From Nitrososphaerota archaeon (GTDB lineage Archaea; Thermoproteota; Bathyarchaeia; Bathyarchaeales; Bathycorpusculaceae), in assembly GCA_031274765.1 (NCBI GenBank), contig JAISPR010000049.1:1-41068 (forward strand): 41,068 nucleotides of DNA, given 5' to 3'. Positions 34,423 through 41,068 of the stretch are shown one piece after another. The notes beneath the pieces were generated by a model, which searched no databases, had not been told where the DNA came from, and saw nothing but the letters and a program-made list of their open reading frames with translations. Position numbers and translations under genes: made by a program. Position 1 is the first letter of the stretch. Each line of letters opens with the position of its first letter.

Positions 34423-35217
34423 TTGGTTGGCGTATTCATCGGCATTGGGGTTGGCCCAGGTGACCCCGAGTTGCTTACATTCAAGGTTGCAAAAGCCCTC
34501 AAGGCCGTAGATGTCATCTGCGTGCCTAAGAGTCATATAAACAAGCCCAGTATGGCATTGGGTATGATTAGAGAGGTTTTGGCGGAACGTGAAAAACCTG
34601 TTGAGATTATAGAGCTTGTTTTTCCCATGACCAAAGATGAACTCAATAATCGTAAACTCTGGATGGAAAGTGCAGCCATAGTTGCTGAGAAGGTCAAAAA
34701 AGGTGATGTTGCCTTCATTACCCTTGGTGATCCTATGCTGTATAGCACTTTTCGCTATCTCTATGAATGTGTCAAAGAAACTTATCCCGAGATTGAGCTT
34801 GAGATCATTCCAGGTGTAACTTCAGTCACTGCTGTTGCGGCTTCGTCCAAGTTGCCGTTGGCAGAAAAAGATGAAGTTGTCACCATCATCCCCTCAGACC
34901 TTGATCCGACTCATTTAGAAGATGTTGCCAGACACGCAGATAATCTTGTGTTTATGAAATGTGCGTTTCATATCAAAGAACTCATACCCATTTTACTTAA
35001 AGCGGGCTTCACTGAGAACTCTACGGTTGCGCTTGTTAAGCGATGTACGCTCTTAGAAGAGAAAGTGCTTGTGGGTAAGCTTTGTGAAGTTGAGGATTGG
35101 GACATAACAGAGGACTATTTTTCAGTCGCTATTGTTAAAAAAAGTCAGGTTCCTATTCATTGGAAACAAAACGGGAATGGATGCGATAAATCGGGGTGTG
35201 GTTGTAGTCATGAATAA
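34423..35217 (+). CDS. cbiL: cobalt-precorrin-2 C20-methyltransferase with Cys-rich tail
   Basis: It adds the C20 methyl to cobalt-factor II or cobalt-precorrin-2. The 264 residues include GVGPGDPELLT (9-19), VAFITLGDPMLYSTF around 104-118 and a PGVTS motif. It starts on TTG 34423, with AGAGGT about 14 bases upstream. The last ~12 residues, CDKSGCGCSHE, are rich in Cys and His and lie beyond the normal methylase end, suggesting a bound metal or cluster. The end overlaps cbiF by eight bases. Confidence 0.94.
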   Translation: MVGVFIGIGVGPGDPELLTFKVAKALKAVDVICVPKSHINKPSMALGMIREVLAEREKPVEIIELVFPMTKDELNNRKLWMESAAIVAEKVKKGDVAFITLGDPMLYSTFRYLYECVKETYPEIELEIIPGVTSVTAVAASSKLPLAEKDEVVTIIPSDLDPTHLEDVARHADNLVFMKCAFHIKELIPILLKAGFTENSTVALVKRCTLLEEKVLVGKLCEVEDWDITEDYFSVAIVKKSQVPIHWKQNGNGCDKSGCGCSHE

Positions 35218-35971
35218 AGTTGTGTTTATCGGTGCTGGTTCGGGCGATCCAGAGCTTATAACTATAAAAGGTAAAAAATGGCTTGAGCAAGCAGATGTTG
35301 TTCTCTACACGGGTAGTTTGCTAAATCCGGAATATCTCAAATATTGCAAAGCAGATGTGGAACTCTATGATAGTGCTAAAATGGGGTTACCTGAAATGCT
35401 CAGGGTTATGATTGACGGTGTTAGAGCAGATAAACGGGTAGTTCGGCTCCATGATGGTGATCCAAGTTTCTATGGTGCAATTCAAGAAGTCATGTCTGCA
35501 TTGGATAGAGAAGGCATTGAATACTTCCGTATTCCAGGTATTAGTTGTCTATTGGGGGGTGCAGCAGCGCTAAATAAAGAGTTGACGCTTCCAGATATTA
35601 GTCAAACAGTTATAATCACTCGTCCTCAAGGACGAACTCCTGTGCCTCAAGCAGAGAGCATACAAAAGCTTGCGGTACATCAGGCCACTATGGTTATTTT
35701 TTTGGGTACCCCCCATATCGCTTGTGTAGTTGAGGATTTACAAAAAGGTGGATACCCCAGTGATACGCCCTGTCAGGTGGTCTACAAGGCGACTTGGCCA
35801 GAACAAAAAATCGTTAAGGGTACTCTTAGTGATATTGTTGAAAAAGTTAGGGCCCAGGGTATAACCGAGACGGCGCTTATTTTTGTGGGCAAAGTTTTAG
35901 ATCCTCAGGCATATGATTTTTCTAAACTCTACGACCCCAAATTCACCACAGGGTTTCGTAAGGGCGAGTAG
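35210..35971 (+). CDS. cbiF: cobalt-precorrin-4 C11-methyltransferase
   Basis: The 253-residue methylase begins MNKVVFIGAGSGDPELIT at ATG 35210; a longer frame from 35132 only reads through the cbiL end. It has RLHDGDPSFYGAIQE and PGISC motifs and the CbiF-typical ITRPQGRTPVP. It methylates C11. It overlaps cbiL by eight bases, and its stop is directly followed by the cbiG ATG. Confidence 0.95.
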   Translation: MNKVVFIGAGSGDPELITIKGKKWLEQADVVLYTGSLLNPEYLKYCKADVELYDSAKMGLPEMLRVMIDGVRADKRVVRLHDGDPSFYGAIQEVMSALDREGIEYFRIPGISCLLGGAAALNKELTLPDISQTVIITRPQGRTPVPQAESIQKLAVHQATMVIFLGTPHIACVVEDLQKGGYPSDTPCQVVYKATWPEQKIVKGTLSDIVEKVRAQGITETALIFVGKVLDPQAYDFSKLYDPKFTTGFRKGE

Positions 35972-37057
35972 ATGACTAAAGAGGGTATAACAATTGTTGC
36001 TATCACCCATCGCGGCGTTAACACAGCATTAAAAATTCAAAAAGTGCTTGATAATTGCAGTTTAGTTGCCGTTGTTTATGTTCCAAAAAAATATGGTTGT
36101 CCAGGCGTCACAGTTATAGACACGTCCATAGCAAATTTTATAAAAGAAACATATAGCAAATCAAGTGCTATAGTCGCAGTTATGGCCACAGGCATAATTA
36201 TCCGTGCGGTTGCACCTCTTTTGGAGAGTAAATTAACCGATCCCGCAGTCATAGGTGTAGACGCTACAGGTAAATTTGTCATAAGTCTTCTCTCGGGACA
36301 TTTAGGCGGAGCAAATAATTTGACACAAACCATTGCAACAGGCATCGGTGCCACGCCAGTCATAACAACTGCCTCAGATACATTAGGTAAATTAAGCGCA
36401 GATGAACTTGCCAGAATCCTACATATGACAATTCAAAACCCTGATAGTCTGGTTGCTGTAAACTCGGCGATAGTGAACAATGAACGCATCGTTGCGATAT
36501 TGGTAGGTGATGTCAAAGTTCCGTTAGAGACTCTTAGCGGGTTTGAGGTCAAGCAGGTTCAAAATAGCGCAAAAATTCAAGAGATTGCAAAAACCTATGA
36601 CGCGGGAATCATAATCACTGACAACCCATACGTAACCATCAAATTGAATAAACCTCATACGGTACTAAAAACTAAACGCATCATAGTTGGATTGGGTGCA
36701 CGTAGAGATACACCGATGGAAAATATTGTTGCGGCAGTAAAGATAGCCCTTGAACGGGTGCAGGTGCCACTTGGAAGAGTGAGTTCTTTTGCAACGGTGG
36801 ATATAAAACGTACTTCCCAACCCATGATAGATGCTGTGAAAGGGCTGGGTGCACCGCTTGAGTTTTTAAGTGTCGATGTACTTCGTTTAGTGACAAATGC
36901 AGATCTGTCGCCAGATTCAGCGATGGTTCAGCAAAAAATTGGTGTTGGAGGAGTATGCGAACGAGCCGCTTTACAGGTAGCAGGGAACAAATCAAAGTTG
37001 ATTCTCAAGAAGATCAAACTAAACGGGACAACAGTAGCAGTAGCCGAGGCAGAGTGA
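35972..37057 (+). CDS. cbiG: cobalt-precorrin-5A hydrolase
   Basis: It opens the delta-lactone of cobalt-precorrin-5A and releases acetaldehyde. The 361 residues cover the N-terminal CbiG domain (MATGIIIRAVAP, SGHLGGANNLT), a middle domain and the C-terminal domain with GLGARRDTP and GAPLEFLSVDVL. It starts immediately after the cbiF stop and ends with a GTGA overlap to cbiH. Confidence 0.95.
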   Translation: MTKEGITIVAITHRGVNTALKIQKVLDNCSLVAVVYVPKKYGCPGVTVIDTSIANFIKETYSKSSAIVAVMATGIIIRAVAPLLESKLTDPAVIGVDATGKFVISLLSGHLGGANNLTQTIATGIGATPVITTASDTLGKLSADELARILHMTIQNPDSLVAVNSAIVNNERIVAILVGDVKVPLETLSGFEVKQVQNSAKIQEIAKTYDAGIIITDNPYVTIKLNKPHTVLKTKRIIVGLGARRDTPMENIVAAVKIALERVQVPLGRVSSFATVDIKRTSQPMIDAVKGLGAPLEFLSVDVLRLVTNADLSPDSAMVQQKIGVGGVCERAALQVAGNKSKLILKKIKLNGTTVAVAEAE

Positions 37058-37791
37058 GCGTAATTGGTATTGGACCGGGCAGTGCTGAGCATCTAACGCC
37101 TAAGGCCAGAACAGAAATTGAAACAGCTGATGTTGTTGTGGGGTATGGGACCTACATTAAACTTATCAAACACATGATTAGAGGAGATAGCGAAGTTGTT
37201 TCGGGTACCATGGGCAGAGAGGTTGAGCGGGCCCAAATAGCCATTAATAGAGCCAAATTAGGTAAGCACGTTGTAATGGTGTCTAGTGGTGATCCTGGGG
37301 TGTATGGTATGGCGGGTGTTGTGCTTGAAGTAGCGGCTAAAGATCCAATTCCAGTACCTGTCGAAGTTGTACCGGGCGTAACGGCAGCTACTGTTGCATC
37401 GGCTATTCTTGGAGCTCCATTGATTAGCGACTTTGCAGTCATCAGTCTAAGCGACCTGTTGACTCCTTGGGAAAAAATTGAGTGTAGACTTGAGGCAGTC
37501 TCACAAGCAGATATGTCCATTGTTCTCTATAATCCGCAAAGTCAAGAACGCATTGAACCGCTGACAAGAGCCTATGAGATTATGCTCAAATACATAAAGC
37601 CTGAAACTCCGGTGGGTATTGTGCATCAGGCAGGCCGTGAAGGACAGTCCAGTAGCATCACTACACTCAAAAATATGCTTAACTGTAATATTGACATGGT
37701 TACAACCATAGTTATTGGCAATTCTGCCACCAGAATTATAAACGGAAAAATGGTTACCGAGAGAGGATACGACCTTCAAGGTTTAATTTGA
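37054..37791 (+). CDS. cbiH: cobalt-precorrin-3B C17-methyltransferase
   Basis: It methylates C17 with ring contraction. From GTG 37054 the product has 245 residues, the usual length, beginning VSVIGIGPGSAEHLTPKA. It has VSSGDPGVYGMAG and PGVTA motifs. I prefer GTG over the longer ATG frame at 36955 because it forms a GTGA overlap with the cbiG stop, has CGAGGC just upstream, and the extra N-terminal residues are a shadow of cbiG. It is the last gene of the right operon; repeat A follows about 30 bases later. Confidence 0.94.
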   Translation: MSVIGIGPGSAEHLTPKARTEIETADVVVGYGTYIKLIKHMIRGDSEVVSGTMGREVERAQIAINRAKLGKHVVMVSSGDPGVYGMAGVVLEVAAKDPIPVPVEVVPGVTAATVASAILGAPLISDFAVISLSDLLTPWEKIECRLEAVSQADMSIVLYNPQSQERIEPLTRAYEIMLKYIKPETPVGIVHQAGREGQSSSITTLKNMLNCNIDMVTTIVIGNSATRIINGKMVTERGYDLQGLI

Positions 37792-37823
37792 GAAGGTAGT
37801 TTGGTAAAAATCTGGAAAATTTG

Positions 37824-37984
37824 GCAGTGTGCCAATTTAGAATAGTTAATGTGGCACAGAATCAAATTCGTATCGACTCCATACAGGATTGGTAAATTTC
37901 CCAAGAAGAGAAAAGATACCCTTAATCCAGGTAACACATAAACCACCTAACAGGTAAAAAACTATTCTATGTTGGCACACTACC
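37824..37984 (-). mobile_element. MITE family A, copy 2 (161 bp)
   Basis: Left end GCAGTGTGCCAATTTAG then AATAGTT; right end AACTATTCTATGTTGGCACA. These form inverted repeats of about 23 bases with few mismatches. The full length matches the reverse complement of 8427-8588. It lies just behind cbiH and may serve as its 3' hairpin. Confidence 0.8.
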
Positions 37985-38005
37985 TGTTTTGGTGGGTTGG
38001 TAGTT

Positions 38006-38077
38006 GTTTGTTTTTTGTCTTTTTTTGTTTTGGCGGGGTGTTTTAGGAAGGTCTTATTTCAAACTGCCGAATGTCAG
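38006..38077 (+). repeat. ~72-bp repeat, inverted partner at 40836-40907
   Basis: A G/T-rich stretch followed by AGGTCTTATTTCAAACTGCC and GAATGTCAG. The same order in reverse complement is found at 40836-40907 with few differences. The pair brackets the 38-40.8 kb genes. Confidence 0.7.
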
Positions 38078-38268
38078 GTGTTATTTGTGGTATTGGTGGA
38101 GTTCTTTTATTGCCAAATGTTATCAAATCCAAATTAAGACATTGTCAAAATTTTGCTAACCAACAAACACAAACATCAACAAAAATATCAAATACAAAAG
38201 CTAAACAGATTTACAGTAAAATCAAACAAAAAAAGGAAAAGTTGGGTTGAAACCAACAAGGGGTTTAT

Positions 38269-38790
38269 TTAACTAGTCGCAAAGAGCGCGTCGTCTAGCT
38301 CGGGGTTTACATGGATAGCAGAGATAACGTATTCAGTTTCATCAGCAGTAAAGGTATAGGTTGCGTCTGTTCGGTTCCAGTTCTCGAGGTTAGATATAAA
38401 TTCGTGTACTAATGTGATATACACTGCATCATTATTGAAATTACTTGCTGTCCAAGTTTCACCGTTATCCATACTCACATAGGAAGTTGAGCCGTCTAGT
38501 TTTATGACATAGTTGAAAGTATTGCTTTCAACAGTCATATCTACTCGGATTTCTTCAGTGGCTGCATTGATATCTTTAACTGCAACGTTATAGACAACAC
38601 CAGTACTCTCGGTAACAGTGAATTGTAGAGAAGTTGCCTCAGGAATAGCTGGGGGAAGTGTTGGAGTCGGGTCAGTTGTAGTTTCGTTTTGGTTGCCCAT
38701 CAAAAGGACTGCCGCAGCGGCAGCGACAATGACTATCACTAAAACCGCAACAATGAGGTAGATAGTTTTTTTATTCACCTGAATCACCAT
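38269..38790 (-). CDS. small membrane-anchored extracytoplasmic protein
   Basis: The start is set at ATG 38790, because a TATA box lies 29-37 bases upstream and the upstream frame extension to 38835 crosses that box. The 173-residue product has a basic N-terminus, one long hydrophobic helix (about 9-30) and a Thr/Pro-rich linker. A beta-rich domain follows with repeated acidic and aromatic residues (SMDNGETWTAS). It is probably tethered outside the membrane. No family is recognised; many archaeal surface proteins have this layout. Confidence 0.6.
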   Translation of the reverse strand: MVIQVNKKTIYLIVAVLVIVIVAAAAAVLLMGNQNETTTDPTPTLPPAIPEATSLQFTVTESTGVVYNVAVKDINAATEEIRVDMTVESNTFNYVIKLDGSTSYVSMDNGETWTASNFNNDAVYITLVHEFISNLENWNRTDATYTFTADETEYVISAIHVNPELDDALFATS

Positions 38791-38818
38791 TTTCTGGCTT
38801 TCTCTTTGCTCAAAAAGT

Positions 38819-38827
38819 AATATAAGC
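38819..38827 (-). promoter_or_regulatory. TATA box for the gene starting at 38790
   Basis: CTTATATT on the minus strand, 29-37 bases before the ATG, predicts a nearly leaderless transcript. Confidence 0.5.
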
Positions 38828-38954
38828 TTTTCCAAACGTTAACCCCTTTGAAGGGCAAAAAAGAGGAAGCATAAATAGTTGCAACACTAAAAATGGCATA
38901 CATACCCATCAGCAACACGATAAATATTAAAAATCGAGTGCCCGACGCAAATTT

Positions 38955-39176
38955 TTAGCGTTCCAGGGATAGTTTGCTTATACCAGCCGCTTGTTCTATA
39001 ATAAGCACATGTTCAGCCGCGGTTGCAAATATTTCATGTGCGTAACAGCAATTATCTGCTCAACTGCTTTAATCTGCTATGTTAGCTATTTGCTTGATAC
39101 CGCCGTTTTCACTTCCCAGATTTTTGGCGGGTTCATCGAACATAAACATGACCATGCTCAATGTGAGACTACAGAA
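38955..39176 (-). pseudogene. decayed C-terminal remnant of a Rad50/SMC-like ATPase
   Basis: Reading the minus strand across at least two frame breaks gives three pieces in the right order. First is a Walker B-like MFMFDEPAKNLGSENGG. Next is a segment with an H-loop, VEQIIAVTHMKYL. Last is AEHVLIIEQAAGISKLSLER, ending at a stop. Rad50/SbcC and related repair ATPases have LDEP, then VTH, then a closing strand of this kind. The start, P-loop and coiled coils are absent. The remnant stops about 28 bases from MITE B, which may mark its truncation. Confidence 0.5.
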
Positions 39177-39203
39177 TTATAAAACACCGCGTAAATTTTA
39201 CTG

Positions 39204-39306
39204 TATAGGCGACCTCCGAAAACCTAATTTTTTCAAAAATCACCTGTTGAAAACCGCGTAATTATGTTGCTTGGTTTTCTAATAGGGTTTTTGGAGGTTG
39301 CCTATA
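39204..39306 (+). mobile_element. MITE family B, copy (103 bp)
   Basis: TATAGGCGACCTCCGAAAAC at the left and GGAGGTTGCCTATA at the right, with the same interior order as 11837-11941. It sits between the ATPase remnant and the AN1-M50 gene. Confidence 0.8.
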
Positions 39307-39533
39307 ATAATTGGCTATATGACAACAATAAAAATCTCTGAAAAACAACCAACTACAAACAAATCTTATGAAACAAATTTCCATTGAAGTGCAATGAAAA
39401 ATATAATGCTTACTACTCCGCCATAAAACCACTACTTCAAAACCAAACATCCAATTAACCCACACCTATACACCAACATTGCGATGAACCAGGGTTTTCC
39501 AGACATACAAGTATGCCTCTTTGTGGCGTAAAA

Positions 39534-39540
39534 ATATAAG
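39534..39540 (+). promoter_or_regulatory. TATA box for the AN1-M50 gene
   Basis: ATATAAG lies 38-44 bases upstream of ATG 39578, which would leave a leader of roughly 10-15 bases. A GGAAGG lies in that leader. Confidence 0.45.
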
Positions 39541-39577
39541 AAACCCCCACACTATCAATGGAAGGCGCCAAATAATC

Positions 39578-40411
39578 ATGCAATGTCAAAAATGCAACAT
39601 AGAATCTGTGATGCCCTTTCGCTGTCCTTTTTGCGGCGGACAATTCTGCAGTCAACACAGACTACCCGAAAACCACAACTGTATAGGAATCAGCAACGCC
39701 CGGGCCCAAACACAACACCGGGTTATGACCCAGCAAAACGACAGCTCATACAATTACAGCTATGTATATGACCAACCACCCCATAAAAGACAATACCACA
39801 TCCGCTGGAGCCCCAAAGAAGTCAAACATTTAAGCGTCGCAATTGCACTTGTTATCGGCGTTGGCTTATCACTGGGCGTGTATAATTTTTTGTCTGTGTG
39901 GTCATGGGGTGCAATAGGTACTTTTGCATGTATTATAACAGGGTCTTTTTTGGCGCATGAAATAGCCCACAAAATTATGGCACAAAAAGCAGGCATGTGG
40001 GCAGAGTTTAGATTAACCACCTGGGGCGCGGTTTTAACGCTCATTGCAGTGTTTTTACCAGTTAAAATAATTGCTCCAGGCGCCATGATGATTGGAGGCA
40101 CCCCGCCCTCAGCGAAGAATATGATAAAAATTGCCAGTGCAGGAATAATAGTCAACATGATTCTTGCAACGATCCTTTTATGTTTAGCATTTGGGTTACC
40201 AATCGCGGGATTACCAGTTAACGACTACACTTGGATGCTGTTTTTCTCTGCCTATCTTAACTCGTTTATGGCAATCTTTAACTTGTTACCTGTTGGAATC
40301 TTTGATGGTTACAAAATTTTTATGTTAAACAAGAAAGCATGGGGAATAACAATTATCCTATCTGGGATTTTATTGGTAGTCACAGGTTGGATAACCTTTA
40401 TTGGTTTCTAA
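39578..40411 (+). CDS. AN1 zinc finger fused to an M50 site-2-type membrane protease
   Basis: From ATG 39578 (a frame to 39521 lacks support) the product has 277 residues. Residues 3-35 fit the AN1 pattern exactly: C3-x2-C6, C16-x2-C19, C24-x2-H27, H33-x-C35. After a polar linker come about six membrane helices. HEIAH at 127-131 is the zinc-binding HExxH, and NLLPVGIFDG (235-244) supplies the third ligand, Asp243. The family cleaves membrane proteins within the bilayer. The AN1 domain should lie on the cytoplasmic side and may recruit substrate or partners. The substrate is unknown; the neighbouring membrane-anchored protein is one candidate. Confidence 0.85.
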   Translation: MQCQKCNIESVMPFRCPFCGGQFCSQHRLPENHNCIGISNARAQTQHRVMTQQNDSSYNYSYVYDQPPHKRQYHIRWSPKEVKHLSVAIALVIGVGLSLGVYNFLSVWSWGAIGTFACIITGSFLAHEIAHKIMAQKAGMWAEFRLTTWGAVLTLIAVFLPVKIIAPGAMMIGGTPPSAKNMIKIASAGIIVNMILATILLCLAFGLPIAGLPVNDYTWMLFFSAYLNSFMAIFNLLPVGIFDGYKIFMLNKKAWGITIILSGILLVVTGWITFIGF

Positions 40412-40545
40412 CAGTACCCTGTTTACCTCTAACAAACAAAAATAGCGCTTTACGATAGTTATAGATGCCGCCCATGCCATCAGCAGGCAGTAACATTATG
40501 ATATTGATGCAGGTTATTGTTTAGAACGTTATAGTTTGTGAGTTT

Positions 40546-40793
40546 CAATTTTTCTACTATAACCTATTTTTGATGGACTTTTCGTGAAAACCAGGTTATT
40601 CACAGCAATATTTTACTAAAAATAATTGTTTTTTATGAGGGTATTTTTTTAGAGTTTTTTAATTTGGATACTTTTTCTGGTTTAGGCATTTTATATGGTT
40701 TGAAAAATATGTGTGGATTGAATTTTGACAGTTCAATCTGAATACTTAGTAGAAAAAAATGAAAAACTCAGATATAGTTGTTGAGTATTATTG
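40546..40793 (+). repeat. long diverged repeat, related to 11765-12110
   Basis: Blocks such as GAGTTTCAATTTTTCTA, TTTTTGATGGACTTTTC, TTTGGATACTTTTTCTGG and GACAGTTCAATCTGAA correspond in order to 11765-11836 and 11942-12110. It lacks the family B insertion seen in the other copy. Confidence 0.5.
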
Positions 40794-40835
40794 TATAGAC
40801 AACCTCCAAAAACACCATTTCAGAAAACCAAGTAA
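40794..40835 (-). mobile_element. MITE family B, truncated copy
   Basis: TATAGACAACCTCCAAAAAC followed by ACCATTTCAGAAAACCAA matches one end of family B for about 42 bases, then stops at the start of the 72-bp inverted repeat. Confidence 0.6.
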
Positions 40836-40907
40836 CTGACATTCGGCAGTTCAAAATAAGACCTGCCCCAAACACCCCAACAAACCAAAAAAACACAAAA
40901 AACAAAC
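40836..40907 (-). repeat. ~72-bp repeat, inverted partner of 38006-38077
   Basis: CTGACATTCGGCAGTTCAAA then ATAAGACCT and an A/C-rich stretch: the reverse complement of 38006-38077. It abuts the truncated family B copy exactly, as if inserted there. Confidence 0.7.
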
Positions 40908-41068
40908 CCCAAAAACAAAACAAACCAAACCCAAACAACACAAACCAACCCCACCAAAAACAAACCCAAACCCAACAACCAAAAAAACAAAAAACAAACA
41001 AAGCCCCAGCTAACACACCCACCACCCAACAAACAAACAGCCGCTACGCCACAAGAGACTCTAAACTA

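Larger units (their letters stand above)
37792..38268. other. intergenic region with MITE A and a GT-rich repeat
   Basis: It contains family A copy 2 (37824-37984), a G/T-rich repeat (38006-38077) matched in inverse orientation at 40836-40907, and an A-rich tract (T on the minus strand) near 38229 that could terminate the minus-strand gene at 38269. Confidence 0.55.
38836..39577. other. intergenic region with ATPase remnant and MITE B
   Basis: It holds the Rad50-like remnant (38955-39176, minus), family B (39204-39306) and the AN1-M50 promoter. A 63-codon plus-strand frame at 38991-39182 is the shadow of the remnant. Confidence 0.5.
40412..41068. other. gene-poor window end with repeats and A/C-rich tract
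   Basis: It contains the long diverged repeat (40546-40793), a truncated family B copy and the 72-bp inverted repeat. From 40865 to about 41030 the plus strand is almost only A and C; open frames on the minus strand there (Phe/Trp/Gly-rich) are compositional. Confidence 0.55.

Noticed and set aside
38991-39182. 63-codon plus-strand frame with Cys and His
   Set aside because: The opposite strand carries the ordered Rad50-like motifs, so this frame is more likely a shadow.
40768-41032. Phe/Trp/Gly-rich minus-strand frames
   Set aside because: They arise from a tract made almost only of A and C on the plus strand.
1-41068. CRISPR array
   Set aside because: Repeats here are single dispersed units of 70-160 bases with inverted ends; no regularly spaced short repeats were found.

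Overview
The window looks like an AT-rich archaeal genome fragment. The signs are TATA boxes about 25-35 bases upstream of several starts, GGTGA-type ribosome binding sites, and archaeal families: a DUF1616-like membrane protein, an AN1 finger joined to an M50 protease, and a signal-peptide protein with a PEYG-type C-terminal sorting segment. The gene style is most like Bathyarchaeia or a related anaerobic lineage; that placement is inference. No rRNA, convincing tRNA, CRISPR array or intact transposase was seen.

Region 1 (1-4.3 kb) is accessory DNA. A minus-strand VirD4/TraG-type coupling ATPase is broken into several frames (2845-429). On the plus strand follow a small Cys-rich protein, the C-terminal remnant of an XRE-type regulator, and a DUF1016 PD-(D/E)XK nuclease. 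Region 2 (4.3-17.8 kb, minus strand) is a cell-surface and glycan region: PQQ-type beta-propeller, GT-C-like membrane protein, DUF362-oxidoreductase-GT2 operon, a second GT2, a DUF1616-like protein that seems to start on ATA, and a sorted surface protein. Long gene-poor gaps lie between these genes.

Region 3 (18.4-37.8 kb) is the metabolic core. Two divergent operons encode tetrapyrrole and anaerobic cobalamin biosynthesis. The left operon (minus) has an unusual amidotransferase-ATPase, precorrin-2 dehydrogenase, hemB, hemL, hemC, cobA and hemD. The right operon (plus) has hemA, a cbiX-cbiC fusion, cbiD, cbiE, cbiT, cbiL, cbiF, cbiG and cbiH. Together they run from glutamyl-tRNA to cobyrinate, lacking only a recognisable CbiJ. 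An orphan D12-class adenine methylase and repeat elements sit between the operons. Many genes overlap by 4 bases (ATGA or GTGA), implying translational coupling.

Region 4 (37.8-41 kb) has a small membrane-anchored protein, a decayed Rad50/SMC-like ATPase remnant, the AN1-M50 protease, and an inverted repeat pair that brackets them.

The most distinctive feature outside the genes is a population of short non-autonomous repeats. At least four families have terminal inverted repeats and two to four copies each, and further dispersed repeats lack them. In one place a filled and a nearly empty insertion site can be compared. The best novelty candidates are the domain-swapped, Cys-less amidotransferase-ATPase, the ATA-start gene, the MITE families and the Rad50-like remnant.
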